From Chloroflexota bacterium (GTDB lineage: Bacteria; Chloroflexota; Anaerolineae; Anaerolineales; Villigracilaceae), in NCBI GenBank assembly GCA_016195815.1, contig JACPYX010000007.1, positions 1 to 64,000 on the forward strand: a DNA stretch of 64,000 nt, written 5' to 3'. A model generated the notes under the pieces. It did no database searches. It saw nothing but the letters and a program-made list of their open reading frames with translations, and was not told the origin of the DNA. A program made the position numbers and the translations under genes. The first letter of the stretch is position 1, and each line of letters begins with the position of its first letter. Below are positions 42,383 to 52,948 of this stretch, piece after piece.

Positions 42383-42418
42383 TAAAAACTCCCTCGCAAT
42401 TGCGAGGGAGTTTTTATC
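42381..42418. terminator. Bidirectional terminator
   Basis: A perfect 19-bp palindromic arm pair, GATAAAAACTCCCTCGCAA and its complement, between convergent genes. The S1-protein stop codon overlaps its end. Confidence 0.93.
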
Positions 42419-43178
42419 AAGCGCCGGTAGGGAGGCGTTTCTTTAATGTGCGGCTGAGAAGTTCTTCTTGTTCCGCCGAAGCAGATTTTATACGTTTAGT
42501 TTTCTGATCCTTGTCATGCCTGGCCCGTTCCTGTGCCATTTGCCATGCGATTTGCATGCCTGTCAACTCGGGCTCTGTGGATGTTTCTTCAACCGATATT
42601 TCTGTTTCTGCTTTTTTGTTCTTTCTGCCGCCGCGTTTATTTTCGCGTGCCGGTTTTTCTTCTTCAACGATCTCGGGCTGAAGGGCTTTCATGCTTAAGC
42701 GTATTTGGCGCTTCTTGCGGTCAACGTTGAGGATGGCGGCTTCGATTTCCTGGCCTTCTTTTACAACGTCGCCTGCATTCTTCACGTAGCCTTGTGCCAG
42801 TTCACTGATGTGGATCATGCCTGGGCGTTCTGCGCCGATGTCTATAAAGGCGCCGTACGTTTCGATGCGAATGACCTTGCCTTTTACTACCATTTCAGGC
42901 TGAAGGTCTTTCCATTCGTACATTAGTGGCTGGATCATTGTCAATTCGATGCGGTCTTTGCGTACCTTGCGTACCCACACATCCACAGCCTGGCCTTCCT
43001 TGATGACGTCTTCAACTTTGTTGACAGGGTCTTTTTGAATCTGTGAGATATGCAATACGCCCGGGATGGGTTGTCCAACATCAATGAGTGCGCCTGCAAG
43101 TGTGGTCTTAACGACCCTTCCTGAAAGTTTCGCTTTTGGGTCCAGCGATACGCTGGGAGTTGTTTCTGTAGTGACCAT
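42417..43178 (-). CDS. Two-S1-domain RNA-binding protein
   Basis: A 253-residue protein with S1 domains at about residues 15-85 and 97-165 (G-V-L-H-I-S-Q-I and G-M-I-H-I-S-E-L are their central strands), then a charged, Lys/Glu-rich tail. It resembles a shortened ribosomal protein S1 or the S1-repeat proteins of Chloroflexota. ATG 43178 follows CAGGAG; an earlier start is not needed. It is likely to bind mRNA or ribosomes in the cytoplasm. Confidence 0.88.
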   Translation of the reverse strand: MVTTETTPSVSLDPKAKLSGRVVKTTLAGALIDVGQPIPGVLHISQIQKDPVNKVEDVIKEGQAVDVWVRKVRKDRIELTMIQPLMYEWKDLQPEMVVKGKVIRIETYGAFIDIGAERPGMIHISELAQGYVKNAGDVVKEGQEIEAAILNVDRKKRQIRLSMKALQPEIVEEEKPARENKRGGRKNKKAETEISVEETSTEPELTGMQIAWQMAQERARHDKDQKTKRIKSASAEQEELLSRTLKKRLPTGA

Positions 43179-43785
43179 AGTTTTGCTCCTGCAATATAGG
43201 GAATAATGCCGAAGAACGATTATACCTGTCAGGCATATATGCGTCAATGTGAAATCGGCATCACTTCACGACTTGCTCAAAGTCCTGATGAACTTCGGCT
43301 TTTCTCATTTTTTTACCGCGAAGGGCGCGAAGTACGCCAAGAAAAGAAAGAATTCTTTGCGCTCGCTTGCCTTCGCAGAGGGTTGCGGCCTTACTCTACG
43401 AGTACGATGTTATTGTTGTTTTTGATATACAGGTGGTAAGCCTCGTATCAAATCTCGGAATGGCCCATAGATTTTTCATTTCGGGATTGCCATAGACGCA
43501 AGTGAGACTATGCCCATCCCTTTGATGACGACATGCACATTTCCATATGTACTGTCGCCGCGCCAGATTAAGCTCATGCGAAAAATTCTTGTCGGTTACT
43601 GTATCGTCAAAAACCGAAAAATCTTTTGGCGTTTGAACAACTTGGTTTTCTGCATTTCCCCGGGCCAATTTGGGACGAAGTTGTTCGGCTGCATATAAAG
43701 ATGGCTGAATCAATATGATCAGCAAAATTCGTCAACGTATGATTGATTTGACTAACCAAATTAAGATTTTTGCTTGAAGTTTTCC
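43179..43785. other. Intergenic region, possible gene remnant and repeat
   Basis: No confident gene. ACCGCGAAGGGCGCGAAG near 43314 resembles a common dispersed repeat type. A minus-strand frame (43396-43725) encodes a peptide with clustered Cys and His (K-C-A-C-R-H) but has no ribosome site and no family match that I know. It could be the remains of a gene. The plus-strand half before the promoter is A+T-rich. Confidence 0.35.
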
Positions 43786-43814
43786 TTGACGCTTTTAAAT
43801 AAATTGTGTATAGT
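43786..43814 (+). promoter_or_regulatory. Sigma-70-type promoter of the amine cluster
   Basis: TTGACG (43786-43791) and TATAGT (43809-43814) with an ideal 17-base spacer, 43 bases before the Lrp-like gene. It likely drives the long downstream operon. Confidence 0.8.
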
Positions 43815-43857
43815 TCGCCGAATGAAATGTATGTTTCGGAAATGAATTGCTTATATT

Positions 43858-44361
43858 ATGTATGAATTCGACAACATTGACATAAAAATTGTCAATTTCC
43901 TTCTTGAAGATGGTCGTATGTCGGCCTCAGAGGTATCTCGCCGTATTGGCGATATCTCTGAACGGGCGATCCGCTATCGCATTGACCGCATGGTGCAGGA
44001 AGGCGTTATTCAAATCAGCGCCGTGGTCAACCCAGAAGCGTTTGGATTAACCATTAATGCCGATGTTTGGATTGAGGTCGAGTCTGATCAAATCCTCGAA
44101 GTTGCCAAACAACTGGCGACCTATGACAACGTCCGATACGTTGCCTGTGGAATTGGGCAAAACGATATCAGTATTCAACTCGTTGCAAAAGATACAGCCG
44201 AGATATATCACTTTATCACCAATATCGTACGCAAGGTGCCGGGGGTACGCAAGACGACTACTTCGATTGTGCCAATTATTCTCAAAGATGTTTACCAGTG
44301 GCGGATTCCCGATAAAGCCGTGAAGATGCCAACGGTAAAAATCCCTTCGTCATCCGATTAA
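43858..44361 (+). CDS. Lrp/AsnC-family regulator
   Basis: A 167-residue regulator with an N-terminal helix-turn-helix (about residues 7-55; S-E-V-S-R-R-I and R-A-I-R-Y-R-I-D-R-M) and a C-terminal RAM ligand-binding domain (about 70-150). It binds amino acids or related amines and acts as a multimer. It opens the amine cluster, 13 bases before the first aminotransferase, so it probably regulates the operon that carries it. There is no clear ribosome site at the start. Confidence 0.92.
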   Translation: MYEFDNIDIKIVNFLLEDGRMSASEVSRRIGDISERAIRYRIDRMVQEGVIQISAVVNPEAFGLTINADVWIEVESDQILEVAKQLATYDNVRYVACGIGQNDISIQLVAKDTAEIYHFITNIVRKVPGVRKTTTSIVPIILKDVYQWRIPDKAVKMPTVKIPSSSD

Positions 44362-44373
44362 TTAGGAGGAACG

Positions 44374-45678
44374 ATGAGTGTTGCAGGTCCCAATAGTCAG
44401 TCTTTGCAAAAGCGCGCACAAAAAGTATTGCCGCTCGGCGTGAATTCGAATTTCCGTTATTGGGGTGAAGGCATCACGCCATATGTCGAGAAGGCCAAGG
44501 GTGCCTATTTGTGGGATGCGGATGGACGCCGTTTCATTGATTACCGAATGGCTTTTGGGCCGATTATTCTTGGTCATGCCTATAATGAAGTTGACAGCAA
44601 AGTTATTGAGGAAATCAAGAACGGTGTGCTTTTTGCCATGACGGGCGAACTCGAAGTTGAGGTCGCGGAGATGATCACAGAGATGGCACCAGCCGTCGAA
44701 ATGGTGCGCCTCGCCTGTTCCGGCACCGAAGCGACCATGCACGCCATCCGCGTAGCGCGCGCTTTCACTGGTCGCGAAATTATTTTAAAATTTGAAGGCA
44801 ATTATCACGGTTTTCAAGATCATACTTTGTGGTCAACGTATTCGCCAGTCGAGACGTACGGCAATCGGCGCAGCCCCATCCCAGTGCCTTCATCCTCAGG
44901 CATCCCCAAGTCTATGCGCGAATTTATTATCACCCTGCCTTTTAATGATTTTGAAGGTTTCGAGCGAGTTATGAAATCCTATGGCGATCAGATCGCGGCT
45001 GTCATCACGGAACCATGCCAAGGTAATTGCGGCGCGATAGACCCGCAGCCCGGGTTTCTCGAATTGATACGTCAACAAACAGACGAGCATGGAACCGTAT
45101 TTATTCTGGATGAGGTCAAAACCGGGTTCCGCATTGCGAATGGCGGCGCGCAGGAATATTACCGCATCACGCCGGACCTGGCGACGTATGCCAAAGCCCT
45201 GGGCAACGGTTACCCTGTTGCTGCTTTCGGCGGCAAACGTGAGATTATGTCCATCATCGGGCACGGCGTCGCGCAGGGCGGAACGTATACAAACAACAAG
45301 CCCGGTATCGCCGCGGCGTATGCAACCCTGAAATTGTTGAAAGCCAGGCCAATTATTGAAACCATCCAGAAACGCGGCAAACGTCTGATGGCCGGGCTGA
45401 AAGATATTTTTGACGACAACAGTATTCCTGTGGTGCTGAGCGGAACGGGCGCAATGTTTTCGTTTGCGCTGGGTGTTGAGAACGTGACTTGCCAGCGCGA
45501 TTGGTCGAAATCGGATCAGGTAATGTATGTCAAAATGGTCGAAGCCGCCATGGAGCGCGGTGTTATGTCCGACCCCGATGCGCGCGAACCCTGGTTTCTG
45601 TGTTATGAACACAGCGAAGCCGACATTGATGAGACGCTGAATGTGTATGCGGAAGTTGTAAAACAGGCAAAACGTTAA
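44374..45678 (+). CDS. Class III aminotransferase, glutamate-1-semialdehyde mutase-like
   Basis: A 434-residue PLP enzyme. A-C-S-G-T-E-A-T-M-H-A-I-R-V-A-R-A near residue 113 is close to HemL. I-L-D-E-V-K-T-G-F-R carries the Asp that contacts the PLP ring, and Y-A-K-A-L-G-N-G the Schiff-base Lys. The sequence clusters by motif with glutamate-1-semialdehyde mutases, but no other haem gene is near and the genomic setting is amine catabolism. A transaminase for a short amino acid or amine, such as beta-alanine, is more likely. AGGAGGA precedes the ATG. Confidence 0.88.
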   Translation: MSVAGPNSQSLQKRAQKVLPLGVNSNFRYWGEGITPYVEKAKGAYLWDADGRRFIDYRMAFGPIILGHAYNEVDSKVIEEIKNGVLFAMTGELEVEVAEMITEMAPAVEMVRLACSGTEATMHAIRVARAFTGREIILKFEGNYHGFQDHTLWSTYSPVETYGNRRSPIPVPSSSGIPKSMREFIITLPFNDFEGFERVMKSYGDQIAAVITEPCQGNCGAIDPQPGFLELIRQQTDEHGTVFILDEVKTGFRIANGGAQEYYRITPDLATYAKALGNGYPVAAFGGKREIMSIIGHGVAQGGTYTNNKPGIAAAYATLKLLKARPIIETIQKRGKRLMAGLKDIFDDNSIPVVLSGTGAMFSFALGVENVTCQRDWSKSDQVMYVKMVEAAMERGVMSDPDAREPWFLCYEHSEADIDETLNVYAEVVKQAKR

Positions 45679-45682
45679 TCTC

Positions 45683-45722
45683 TGCGCATTGCAGGCTACG
45701 CTTCCAGTAGCTGCAATGCGCA
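45683..45722 (+). promoter_or_regulatory. Intra-operon hairpin
   Basis: A 12-bp perfect stem TGCGCATTGCAG and complement, with an inner CTAC/GTAG extension, lies between two aminotransferase genes. There is no T run after it, so it is not a standard terminator. It may protect or cut the mRNA, or be a dispersed palindromic element. Confidence 0.6.
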
Positions 45723-45753
45723 ATTCATTTCTAAACGTAAACGGAGAAATTCC

Positions 45754-47064
45754 ATGGCCAAGAAGTTGTCTGCAAAAGAAATCGTGGATATGAACAAGGA
45801 ATACACATTCTATTCCTGGGCAAATCAAAGTCAGGTGAATCCAATCCCTGTCACAAGGGCAGAGGGTGTGTATTTCTGGGACGCAGACGGTAAACGTTAT
45901 CTTGATTTCGCTTCCCAATTAGTAAATACCAACATAGGTCATCAGCATCCGAAAGTGGTGAAGGCAATTCAGGATCAGGCCGCTGTGTTAACCTTTGTGA
46001 GCCCAAGCGCGGCGACTGAGCCGCGCGGTCTGCTCGGCAGGAAATTAGCTGAGATCACTCCTGGTGATCTGAAGAAAACGTTTTTCACGTTGGGCGGAGC
46101 GGAAGCGAACGAGAACGCCATTAAGATAGCGCGCTTCTACACGGGACGACATAAGATTCTCGCACGTTATCGCTCCTACCATGGCGCGACTCACGGCGCG
46201 ATGGCGTTGACTGGCGATTACCGCCGTTTGCCCGTTGAGCCTGCGATTTCGGGCGTGGTTCACTTCCTTGACCCGTATTGCTATCGTTGTCCGTTCGGCT
46301 GGACGAAAGAAACCTGTCACCGTGAGTGCATCAGCCACGTCGAAGAAGTGATCCAGCACGAAGGTCCAGATCAGATCGCTGCCATCATCCTCGAAGGCGT
46401 GACCGGCACGAACGGTCTCATCATCCCGCCCGATGATTACTGGCCGCGCATCCGCGAAATTTGCGACAAGTATGGAATTCTTTTGATCTCCGATGAAGTC
46501 ATGTCTGGTTGGGGCCGCACGGGCGAATGGTTCGCTGTGGATAACTGGAACGTCGTGCCGGACATCATCACGACTGCAAAAGGAATCACATCGGGTTACG
46601 TTCCGCTCGGTGCGGTGATCGTCCGTGAGAAGATTGCCAAATTCTTTGACGATAAAGTTTTGTATGCCGGCCTGACTTATAACGGCCATGCGCTGGCCTG
46701 TGCGGCGGCGCTGGCGACAATTGAAGTTTATGAAGAAGAAAAGGTTTTTGAGAACGCTAAAAAGGTCGGTGAACATCTTGGCAAGCGGCTTGAGGAATTC
46801 AAATCCAAACATCCTTCCGTTGGTGATGTGCGTTACATTGGCTTGTTTTCTGGAATCGAATTTGTCAAGAACCGCCAGACGAAAGAACCGATGGATTTGA
46901 CACCGCTCAAGAACTTCCTTGTCTCCAATGGAGTTTACGTTTTCAATTTCAAGAATATTCTTTTTGTTGTGCCGCCGCTGGTGATTACGGAGGAGCAATT
47001 GGACGAAGGATTGAATTTGTTGGATGATGGCCTGGCTGAACTGATGGATAAGATGGTTGCGTAG
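45754..47064 (+). CDS. Class III aminotransferase (taurine/beta-alanine-pyruvate type)
   Basis: A 436-residue PLP enzyme. [14 protein letters not shown] binds the phosphate, [13 protein letters not shown] holds the ring Asp, and [10 protein letters not shown] contains the Lys. Motifs ([11 protein letters not shown]) match omega-amino-acid or taurine-pyruvate aminotransferases. The product would be a semialdehyde, and the next gene encodes a CoA-acylating semialdehyde dehydrogenase, a natural follow-on step. CGGAGAAA precedes the ATG. Confidence 0.9.
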   Translation: MAKKLSAKEIVDMNKEYTFYSWANQSQVNPIPVTRAEGVYFWDADGKRYLDFASQLVNTNIGHQHPKVVKAIQDQAAVLTFVSPSAATEPRGLLGRKLAEITPGDLKKTFFTLGGAEANENAIKIARFYTGRHKILARYRSYHGATHGAMALTGDYRRLPVEPAISGVVHFLDPYCYRCPFGWTKETCHRECISHVEEVIQHEGPDQIAAIILEGVTGTNGLIIPPDDYWPRIREICDKYGILLISDEVMSGWGRTGEWFAVDNWNVVPDIITTAKGITSGYVPLGAVIVREKIAKFFDDKVLYAGLTYNGHALACAAALATIEVYEEEKVFENAKKVGEHLGKRLEEFKSKHPSVGDVRYIGLFSGIEFVKNRQTKEPMDLTPLKNFLVSNGVYVFNFKNILFVVPPLVITEEQLDEGLNLLDDGLAELMDKMVA

Positions 47065-47072
47065 AGGTTGCG

Positions 47073-48542
47073 ATGCAGAAAATCTTGAACTACATCAACG
47101 GCGAATGGGTCAAGCCTGCCGTCAACGAATATCTTGACGTCGTCAACCCCGCGACGGGAGGAGTCATCGCAAAGACTCCGCTTGGCACAAAAGCGGATGT
47201 GGACTCAGCGGCGAAGGCGGCGAGTGAGGCGCTCCCTGCGTGGCGCAGGACGCCCGTCAACGACCGCGTGCAGTATCTGTTCAAACTGCGTGACCTCATG
47301 CGCTCGAATCACGACGAGATTGCAAAACTCATCACGGACGAAGCGGGCAAGACCTTCGAAGAGTCGAAAGCCGAAATGGTGCGTGCCTTCGAGAATATCG
47401 AAGTCGCTTGCGGGATGCCTCATATGATGAAAGGCGAGTTCGTCGAAGACATCGCCCCCGGCATTGACGAGTTGATGATTCGTCAGCCCGTCGGAGTGTG
47501 TGCCACGATTGCGCCGTTCAACTTCCCCGGCATGATTCCGTTTTGGTATCTGCCCTATGCAGTTGCGGCGGGCAATACTTACATTGTAAAGCCGTCCGAA
47601 AAAGTTCCGACCACGATGCAGTTTGTTTTCAAGCTCATCGAACAGGTTGGTTTTCCCAAAGGCGTGGTCAATCTCGTCAACGGCGCAAAAGAAACCGTGG
47701 ACGGCATTCTCGAACATCCCGCCATTCGCGCCGTCACGTTCGTCGGCTCGACCAATGTTGCGAAATATATTTATGCCACTGCCGCCGCGCACGGCAAACG
47801 TGTGCAGGCGCAGGGCGGAGCGAAGAATCCCGTTATCGTTTTGCCGGATGCGGATATGGACATGGCGACGAAAATCATCGCGGACTCCGCCTTCGGATGC
47901 GCGGGACAACGCTGTCTCGCCGTCTCTTTCGCGGTGACGGTTGCTGAGGCGCGAAATACATTTACCGAGCTGATATGTGATGCCGCCGCTTCCCGCGTCG
48001 TCGGCTATGGACTCGACTCAGGCGTCCAGATGGGACCTGTCATCAACGCCGACTCGAAGGCGAGAGTCGAGTCGTTGATAGGACTCGGCGTCAAAGAAGG
48101 AGCAACTGCCCCCGTAGATGGACGCGGTACTTCCGTCAAAGGCTATGAATCAGGACACTTTGTCCGCCCAACCATTTTGGCGGATGTCCCGCGCGAAAGT
48201 GAAATCGCCAGGACCGAAATTTTCGGGCCGGTTCTGAGTCTCATGCATGTCAATACAATTGATGAAGCCATTGAGTTGGTCAACAGCGGACAGTATGGCA
48301 ATCAGGCGAGCCTGTTCACGTCATCGGGTTCTGCCGCACGCAAGTTCAAATATGAAGCCGAAGCCGGGAATGTGGGAATCAATATCGGTGTCGCCGCGCC
48401 GATGGCGTTCTTCCCATTCAGCGGCTGGAAGGATTCCTTCTTCGGCGACATGCACGGGCAGGGCATGGACGCGGTTGAATTTTTCACACAGAAAAAAGTT
48501 GTGGTCGAGCGCTGGCCGAAAGAATGGACGAGAAAATTTTAG
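47073..48542 (+). CDS. mmsA: CoA-acylating methylmalonate/malonate-semialdehyde dehydrogenase
   Basis: A 489-residue aldehyde dehydrogenase. [10 protein letters not shown] contains the catalytic Cys. The segment [15 protein letters not shown] is the signature of the CoA-dependent methylmalonate-semialdehyde branch. It turns malonate semialdehyde (from beta-alanine) into acetyl-CoA, CO2 and NADH, or methylmalonate semialdehyde into propionyl-CoA. It starts eight bases after the transaminase. The gene name follows family resemblance; the substrate is inferred. Confidence 0.9.
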   Translation: MQKILNYINGEWVKPAVNEYLDVVNPATGGVIAKTPLGTKADVDSAAKAASEALPAWRRTPVNDRVQYLFKLRDLMRSNHDEIAKLITDEAGKTFEESKAEMVRAFENIEVACGMPHMMKGEFVEDIAPGIDELMIRQPVGVCATIAPFNFPGMIPFWYLPYAVAAGNTYIVKPSEKVPTTMQFVFKLIEQVGFPKGVVNLVNGAKETVDGILEHPAIRAVTFVGSTNVAKYIYATAAAHGKRVQAQGGAKNPVIVLPDADMDMATKIIADSAFGCAGQRCLAVSFAVTVAEARNTFTELICDAAASRVVGYGLDSGVQMGPVINADSKARVESLIGLGVKEGATAPVDGRGTSVKGYESGHFVRPTILADVPRESEIARTEIFGPVLSLMHVNTIDEAIELVNSGQYGNQASLFTSSGSAARKFKYEAEAGNVGINIGVAAPMAFFPFSGWKDSFFGDMHGQGMDAVEFFTQKKVVVERWPKEWTRKF

Positions 48543-48571
48543 ATCATTGAAATTTTGAAAAGGAAAAAATC

Positions 48572-49933
48572 ATGACGTTTGATTACGAAGACGCGCTCGA
48601 TTATTCCTCACGCTGGATTGACTTGATCCACAAGAAAGAATTTCCATCGGTCGAGGAAGCGCACCGCATCATTGATGAATCAAAAAATAATTTTGCCGAG
48701 CACTTTAACCGCGGCTGGTTGGACTATCGTAAGTCTGTGACAGAATCCGGCGATTGGGCTGCGGTGGAGTGGGCGGGTTCGGGTGCGGTTTTCAAAGATA
48801 TCCTCGGCCGCGAATATCTCGATTGCCTGGGCGGTTTCGGCATGATGGATCTCGGCTGGAGTCACCCGGATGTAGTGGCGACGGTCAAGGCGCAGTTGGA
48901 TCGTTCGCCAATGCCTTCACAGGAATTGATCGATCCTTTACGCGGCGTGTTGGCGCGTTTATTAGCAGAGATCACGCCGGGCGATTTGAAATATAGCTGG
49001 TTCGCGGCCAGCGGCACCGAGGCGACTGAAGCCGCCATCAAGATTGCCAAACTTTATACGGGCAAGGCCGCCTTCATTGTTGCGGTCAAGGCTTTTCATG
49101 GCAAGACGATGGGATCGCTGTCCATGATGGGCAAGGCGGATTTTCGCGTGCCGATGGGGCCGTTATACGCGGGGCCTGTTTATCACGTTCCGTTCGGCGA
49201 CGCGCAGGCCGTCGAGAAACAGCTTGATATTTGCGATAAGGTTGGGATCGGCGTGGCTGGCGTGTTGTTCGAACCGATCCAGGGCGAGGCGGGGGCCATT
49301 GTCCCGCCGGACGATTTCTGGCCGCGTATCCGCGCGGCAACAAAAAAATACGGCGCGCTTTTGATCGCAGACGAAGTGCAAACGGGCCTGGGCCGGACCG
49401 GCAAGTTGTGGGGCGTTGATCATTGGAATGTCGCCCCTGACATTTTGACGGTTGCCAAGTCGCTCGGCGGCGGCGTGATGCCCATCAGCGCGGTTTGCAC
49501 CACGGAAGAAATATTCCATCCGATGATGTACCCCAATCCGTTCATGCACACCACAACGACAGGCGGCGGCGCGCTGGCTTGTTCGGCGGCGATCGCGGCT
49601 ATCCATGTAACTTTGCGTGAAAGGTTGTGGGAACAGGCCGCCGAAAAGGGTGAATATGTGATTGGAAAACTTCAAGAATTCGCCGCGCAATATCCCCAAA
49701 TTTATGAGAAAATAACGGGAAAGGGACTTTTGATCGGTATGCATTTCAAGAGTCCTGAAATCGGTTATAAGGTTGCGGCTGGCTTATTCCAGCGGAATGT
49801 CCTGGTGGCTGGCACGTTGATCAGCGCGCAGACTGTCCGCATCGAGCCGCCGCTCATCATTTCGTATCAACAACTGGATATTTTGCTTGAACGTTTGGAA
49901 GATGTGCTCAAGTCTGTAAGCAAGACGGTATAG
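48572..49933 (+). CDS. Class III aminotransferase, putrescine-aminotransferase-like
   Basis: A 453-residue PLP enzyme. A-A-S-G-T-E-A-T-E-A-A-I-K-I-A-K binds phosphate, I-A-D-E-V-Q-T-G-L-G-R-T-G is the ring Asp motif, and T-V-A-K-S-L-G-G-G carries the Lys. The N-terminal extension and G-K-T-M-G-S-L-S are like those of putrescine:2-oxoglutarate aminotransferase (PatA). It lies directly before the polyamine transporter genes, so it would act on imported putrescine and yield 4-aminobutanal. AAAAGGAAA precedes the ATG. Confidence 0.88.
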   Translation: MTFDYEDALDYSSRWIDLIHKKEFPSVEEAHRIIDESKNNFAEHFNRGWLDYRKSVTESGDWAAVEWAGSGAVFKDILGREYLDCLGGFGMMDLGWSHPDVVATVKAQLDRSPMPSQELIDPLRGVLARLLAEITPGDLKYSWFAASGTEATEAAIKIAKLYTGKAAFIVAVKAFHGKTMGSLSMMGKADFRVPMGPLYAGPVYHVPFGDAQAVEKQLDICDKVGIGVAGVLFEPIQGEAGAIVPPDDFWPRIRAATKKYGALLIADEVQTGLGRTGKLWGVDHWNVAPDILTVAKSLGGGVMPISAVCTTEEIFHPMMYPNPFMHTTTTGGGALACSAAIAAIHVTLRERLWEQAAEKGEYVIGKLQEFAAQYPQIYEKITGKGLLIGMHFKSPEIGYKVAAGLFQRNVLVAGTLISAQTVRIEPPLIISYQQLDILLERLEDVLKSVSKTV

Positions 49934-49961
49934 AATAGAAAATCCAATACGGAGAAGATAA

Positions 49962-51074
49962 ATGGCCAGCGAGTTTGCGGTTGAATTGCGCGATGTAGTA
50001 AAAAAGTTTATCACGCCTGAAGGCAGTGAAATGGCGGCGGTGGATCACGTTACAATGCAGATCCGTAACGGAGAATTTTTCTCCATGCTTGGGTCTTCCG
50101 GCTGCGGCAAGACCACGTCGCTGCGCATGATAGCGGGTTTTGAGTGGCCGACCGAAGGCGATGTTTATATCGAAGGCAAGCCCATGGGTCATTTGCCCCC
50201 GTTCCAACGGAACGTCAATACGGTTTTTCAGAGTTATGCTCTGTTTCAGCACATGACCGTGTTTCAGAATGTGGCCTTTGGCCTTGAGATGGAGGGCGCA
50301 TCGAAGGATGAAATCGCAAGGCGCGTTGGTCGTTCGCTTGAAATGGTGCAGTTGACAGGAATGGACCGCCGCCGCCCCAGGCAGCTATCAGGCGGACAGC
50401 AGCAACGCGTGGCGCTGGCGCGTGCCCTGGTCAAGACTCCGGATGTGCTTTTGTTGGACGAACCGCTGGGCGCACTCGATTTAAAATTGCGTAAAGAAAT
50501 GCAGCTTGAACTCAAGGCTTTGCAGCAACAATTGGGCATTACTTTCATCTACGTGACTCACGATCAGGAAGAAGCCTTGACGATGTCGGATCGGATCGCG
50601 GTAATGAGCAAGGGGAAAATCATGCAGATGGGCACATCTGTGGAAGTATATGAACGTCCCGCCAACCGCTTCGTGGCCGAATTTATCGGAGAATCCAATT
50701 TCCTGGAAGGTAAAGTCAAATCTGTTAAAGGGGATCAGGCGGTTGTGGATGTTCCGGCCTGGGGCGAAGAGTTAATCGGGATCGCCACCGGCAAGGTAAA
50801 AGCCGGAGATGATGTGTCTGTTTCCATTCGTCCCGAAAAGGTGCGTTTGACCGACAAGCAGGGGATAAAAGAAAACAGCCTGGAAGCCGTCGTCACCACG
50901 AGTACTTATATCGGATCGGATACGCACGTTTATTTGGACGTGCGCGGCCAGCGCTTTAAAGTCTGGGAGCAAAACCGCATATCTACACTGGACCCGCGCG
51001 CCTATTACGCCAATGGACAAAAGGTGTGGGTGACGCTGCTTTCCGAAAATACGCTGATTCTGCCAAAGGCCTAA
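49962..51074 (+). CDS. potA: Spermidine/putrescine ABC transporter ATPase
   Basis: A 370-residue ATPase. Walker A is G-S-S-G-C-G-K-T-T, the signature L-S-G-G-Q-Q-Q-R-V-A-L-A-R-A-L, Walker B L-L-L-D-E-P-L-G-A-L-D, and the H-loop V-T-H-D-Q-E-E-A. A C-terminal TOBE-type domain (about residues 280-365) follows. The order potA-potB-potC-potD is that of polyamine importers. CGGAGAAGA precedes the start. The permease gene starts four bases after its stop. Confidence 0.95.
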   Translation: MASEFAVELRDVVKKFITPEGSEMAAVDHVTMQIRNGEFFSMLGSSGCGKTTSLRMIAGFEWPTEGDVYIEGKPMGHLPPFQRNVNTVFQSYALFQHMTVFQNVAFGLEMEGASKDEIARRVGRSLEMVQLTGMDRRRPRQLSGGQQQRVALARALVKTPDVLLLDEPLGALDLKLRKEMQLELKALQQQLGITFIYVTHDQEEALTMSDRIAVMSKGKIMQMGTSVEVYERPANRFVAEFIGESNFLEGKVKSVKGDQAVVDVPAWGEELIGIATGKVKAGDDVSVSIRPEKVRLTDKQGIKENSLEAVVTTSTYIGSDTHVYLDVRGQRFKVWEQNRISTLDPRAYYANGQKVWVTLLSENTLILPKA

Positions 51075-51077
51075 CCC

Positions 51078-52001
51078 ATGCTCAAGCGACTACGTGAAAA
51101 TAAATCCGCGCAAGGAACTTTGCTGATCTCGCCGACTCTGATCGTTATGATCGGCTTGTTGATTATCCCATTGATTCTGACGTTGATTGTCAGCTTCGGC
51201 CAGCGCAGCCCTGATGGCAACGTAATCTATTCCTTCTCGCTGGACAATTACATCCGCTTGGCCGGCTTCAGCACAGATTGTACCGGCGGCGCGTCGTTTT
51301 GTTTTAATCCGCTTTACGCCCAGATCTTGTGGCGTTCGCTCGCGCTGGCATTTAATACGACTGTTCTGGTGATCGCGCTTGCTTACCCGCTGGCATATTT
51401 TATTGCGCGCGCCCACCCGAAGCGGCGCACTACTTTTTTGTTCCTGGTGCTTATCCCGCTTTGGACGAATTTCGTCATCCGTGTTTATGCATGGATGATG
51501 CTCTTGCGTAAAGAAGGCGTCATCAATATTATCCTTGGCTGGATCATGGGATTGCTCCGCATCCCATTCACTCCGCTGGAGATGTTGTATACACCCGGTG
51601 CGGTTCTGGTGGGTATGGTCTACGAATTTTTGCCTTTCATGATCCTGCCGATCTACACGTCGCTTGAAAAGATTGACAACTCACTCTATGAGGCCGCGGC
51701 CGATCTCGGCGCGAATTCCATTCGTACGCTCCTGCGTGTTACCCTGCCGCTTTCAATGCCGGGCGTTGTGGCGGGAACGATCCTGGTCTTTATCCCGGTC
51801 ATGGGAACTTTTATCGTTTCCGATATTTTGGGCGGCCGCCAGGTGATTCTGGTTGGCAATCTCATCCAGCGCCAATTCCTGGACGCGCGCGACCCAACAT
51901 TCGGCTCGGCGGCGTCGCTCATTTTGATGGTCCTTACTTTGATCGTGACGTATTTCTACACGCGTAAATTCGGTTTCGGAGAGGAGATCGTAGTTGCATG
52001 A
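51078..52001 (+). CDS. potB: Spermidine/putrescine ABC transporter permease
   Basis: A 307-residue permease with six helices. The E-A-A-x3-G-A-N loop ([11 protein letters not shown]) near residue 208 contacts PotA. An extracytoplasmic loop with two Cys (about residues 60-75) may be disulfide-linked. It overlaps the next permease by four bases. Confidence 0.94.
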   Translation: MLKRLRENKSAQGTLLISPTLIVMIGLLIIPLILTLIVSFGQRSPDGNVIYSFSLDNYIRLAGFSTDCTGGASFCFNPLYAQILWRSLALAFNTTVLVIALAYPLAYFIARAHPKRRTTFLFLVLIPLWTNFVIRVYAWMMLLRKEGVINIILGWIMGLLRIPFTPLEMLYTPGAVLVGMVYEFLPFMILPIYTSLEKIDNSLYEAAADLGANSIRTLLRVTLPLSMPGVVAGTILVFIPVMGTFIVSDILGGRQVILVGNLIQRQFLDARDPTFGSAASLILMVLTLIVTYFYTRKFGFGEEIVVA

Positions 52002-52885
52002 ACCCATTCCGACGCTCTCCGTTTGTCCTCTTCGCCGCGATGCTGGTATATGTTTTTCTCTATTTGCCGATCTTTGTGCTGGTGTTGTACTCGTTCAATG
52101 CTTCGCGGACCAATGTGGTATTCACCGGTTTCATCTCCCAGACCGGCTCTCAAGTTGTGATGGATGGCAGTAACGTTGTTCAAAGCCCATGCGGCGCGTT
52201 TCATTGGTACTGCGAACTTTCGAAAAACAAGGATGTCACGAACGCCGCGAAGAACACCCTGACCATCGCAGTGGTGGCGACGATCATTTCCACAATCGTT
52301 GGGACGATGGCCGCGCTTGCGCTTCAGCGTTACAACTTTAAATTGAGGCCATTTTCGCAGCTTTCGCTTTATATTCCGATCGTTATCCCGGAGATTGTGA
52401 TGGGCATCGGAATTCTTACGTTATTCAGCCAGTTGTTCGGGTGGATCAATAATGCCTTGAATCTAGAAGGCGCTTCCCGCTTGACGCTGGGGCTGGGTAC
52501 CGTCATCGTGAGTCATATTGCCTTTATGATCCCGTTTGTGACGCTGGTTGTCCAGGCGCGCTTGCAGGGTTTCGACAAGGCCTACGAAGAAGCAGCCATG
52601 GATCTCGGCGCAAATGAATGGACTACATTCCAGCGGGTCACTTTTCCGATGATCCTGCCGGGCGTGCTTTCGGGAGCGCTCCTGGCTTTTACACTCTCGC
52701 TGGATGATTTTGTCATCACGTTCTTCACGAATGGCCCGGGGTCCACCACGCTCCCGATTTACGTTTATGGCCTGTTACGGCGTATCATTACTCCACAAGT
52801 CAATGCGCTGTCCACAGTTTGGATCGCCCTCGTATTTTTCACCGTGCTCTTGCTGCAATGGATTCAGAATCGAGAGCAAAAATAA
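51998..52885 (+). CDS. potC: Spermidine/putrescine ABC transporter permease
   Basis: A 295-residue permease with six helices and the coupling loop [12 protein letters not shown] near residue 198. It starts within the end of potB (ATGA overlap). A Cys-containing external insert (about residues 45-75) sits between the first two helices, longer than in E. coli PotC. The partner of the preceding permease. Confidence 0.94.
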   Translation: MNPFRRSPFVLFAAMLVYVFLYLPIFVLVLYSFNASRTNVVFTGFISQTGSQVVMDGSNVVQSPCGAFHWYCELSKNKDVTNAAKNTLTIAVVATIISTIVGTMAALALQRYNFKLRPFSQLSLYIPIVIPEIVMGIGILTLFSQLFGWINNALNLEGASRLTLGLGTVIVSHIAFMIPFVTLVVQARLQGFDKAYEEAAMDLGANEWTTFQRVTFPMILPGVLSGALLAFTLSLDDFVITFFTNGPGSTTLPIYVYGLLRRIITPQVNALSTVWIALVFFTVLLLQWIQNREQK

Positions 52886-52948
52886 ATTCGGGTTTCTCGC
52901 AGGGCAGGCTTGCTCTGCGCGCCAAAAATCTTTCTTAAGGAGGAAGAG

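Noticed and set aside
43396..43725. Minus-strand 109-residue frame with clustered Cys
   Set aside because: No ribosome site, no known family and an isolated position; kept only as a possible remnant in the intergenic entry.
44374..45678. Naming this gene hemL
   Set aside because: Motifs are close to glutamate-1-semialdehyde mutase, but there is no haem gene nearby and the setting is amine catabolism.
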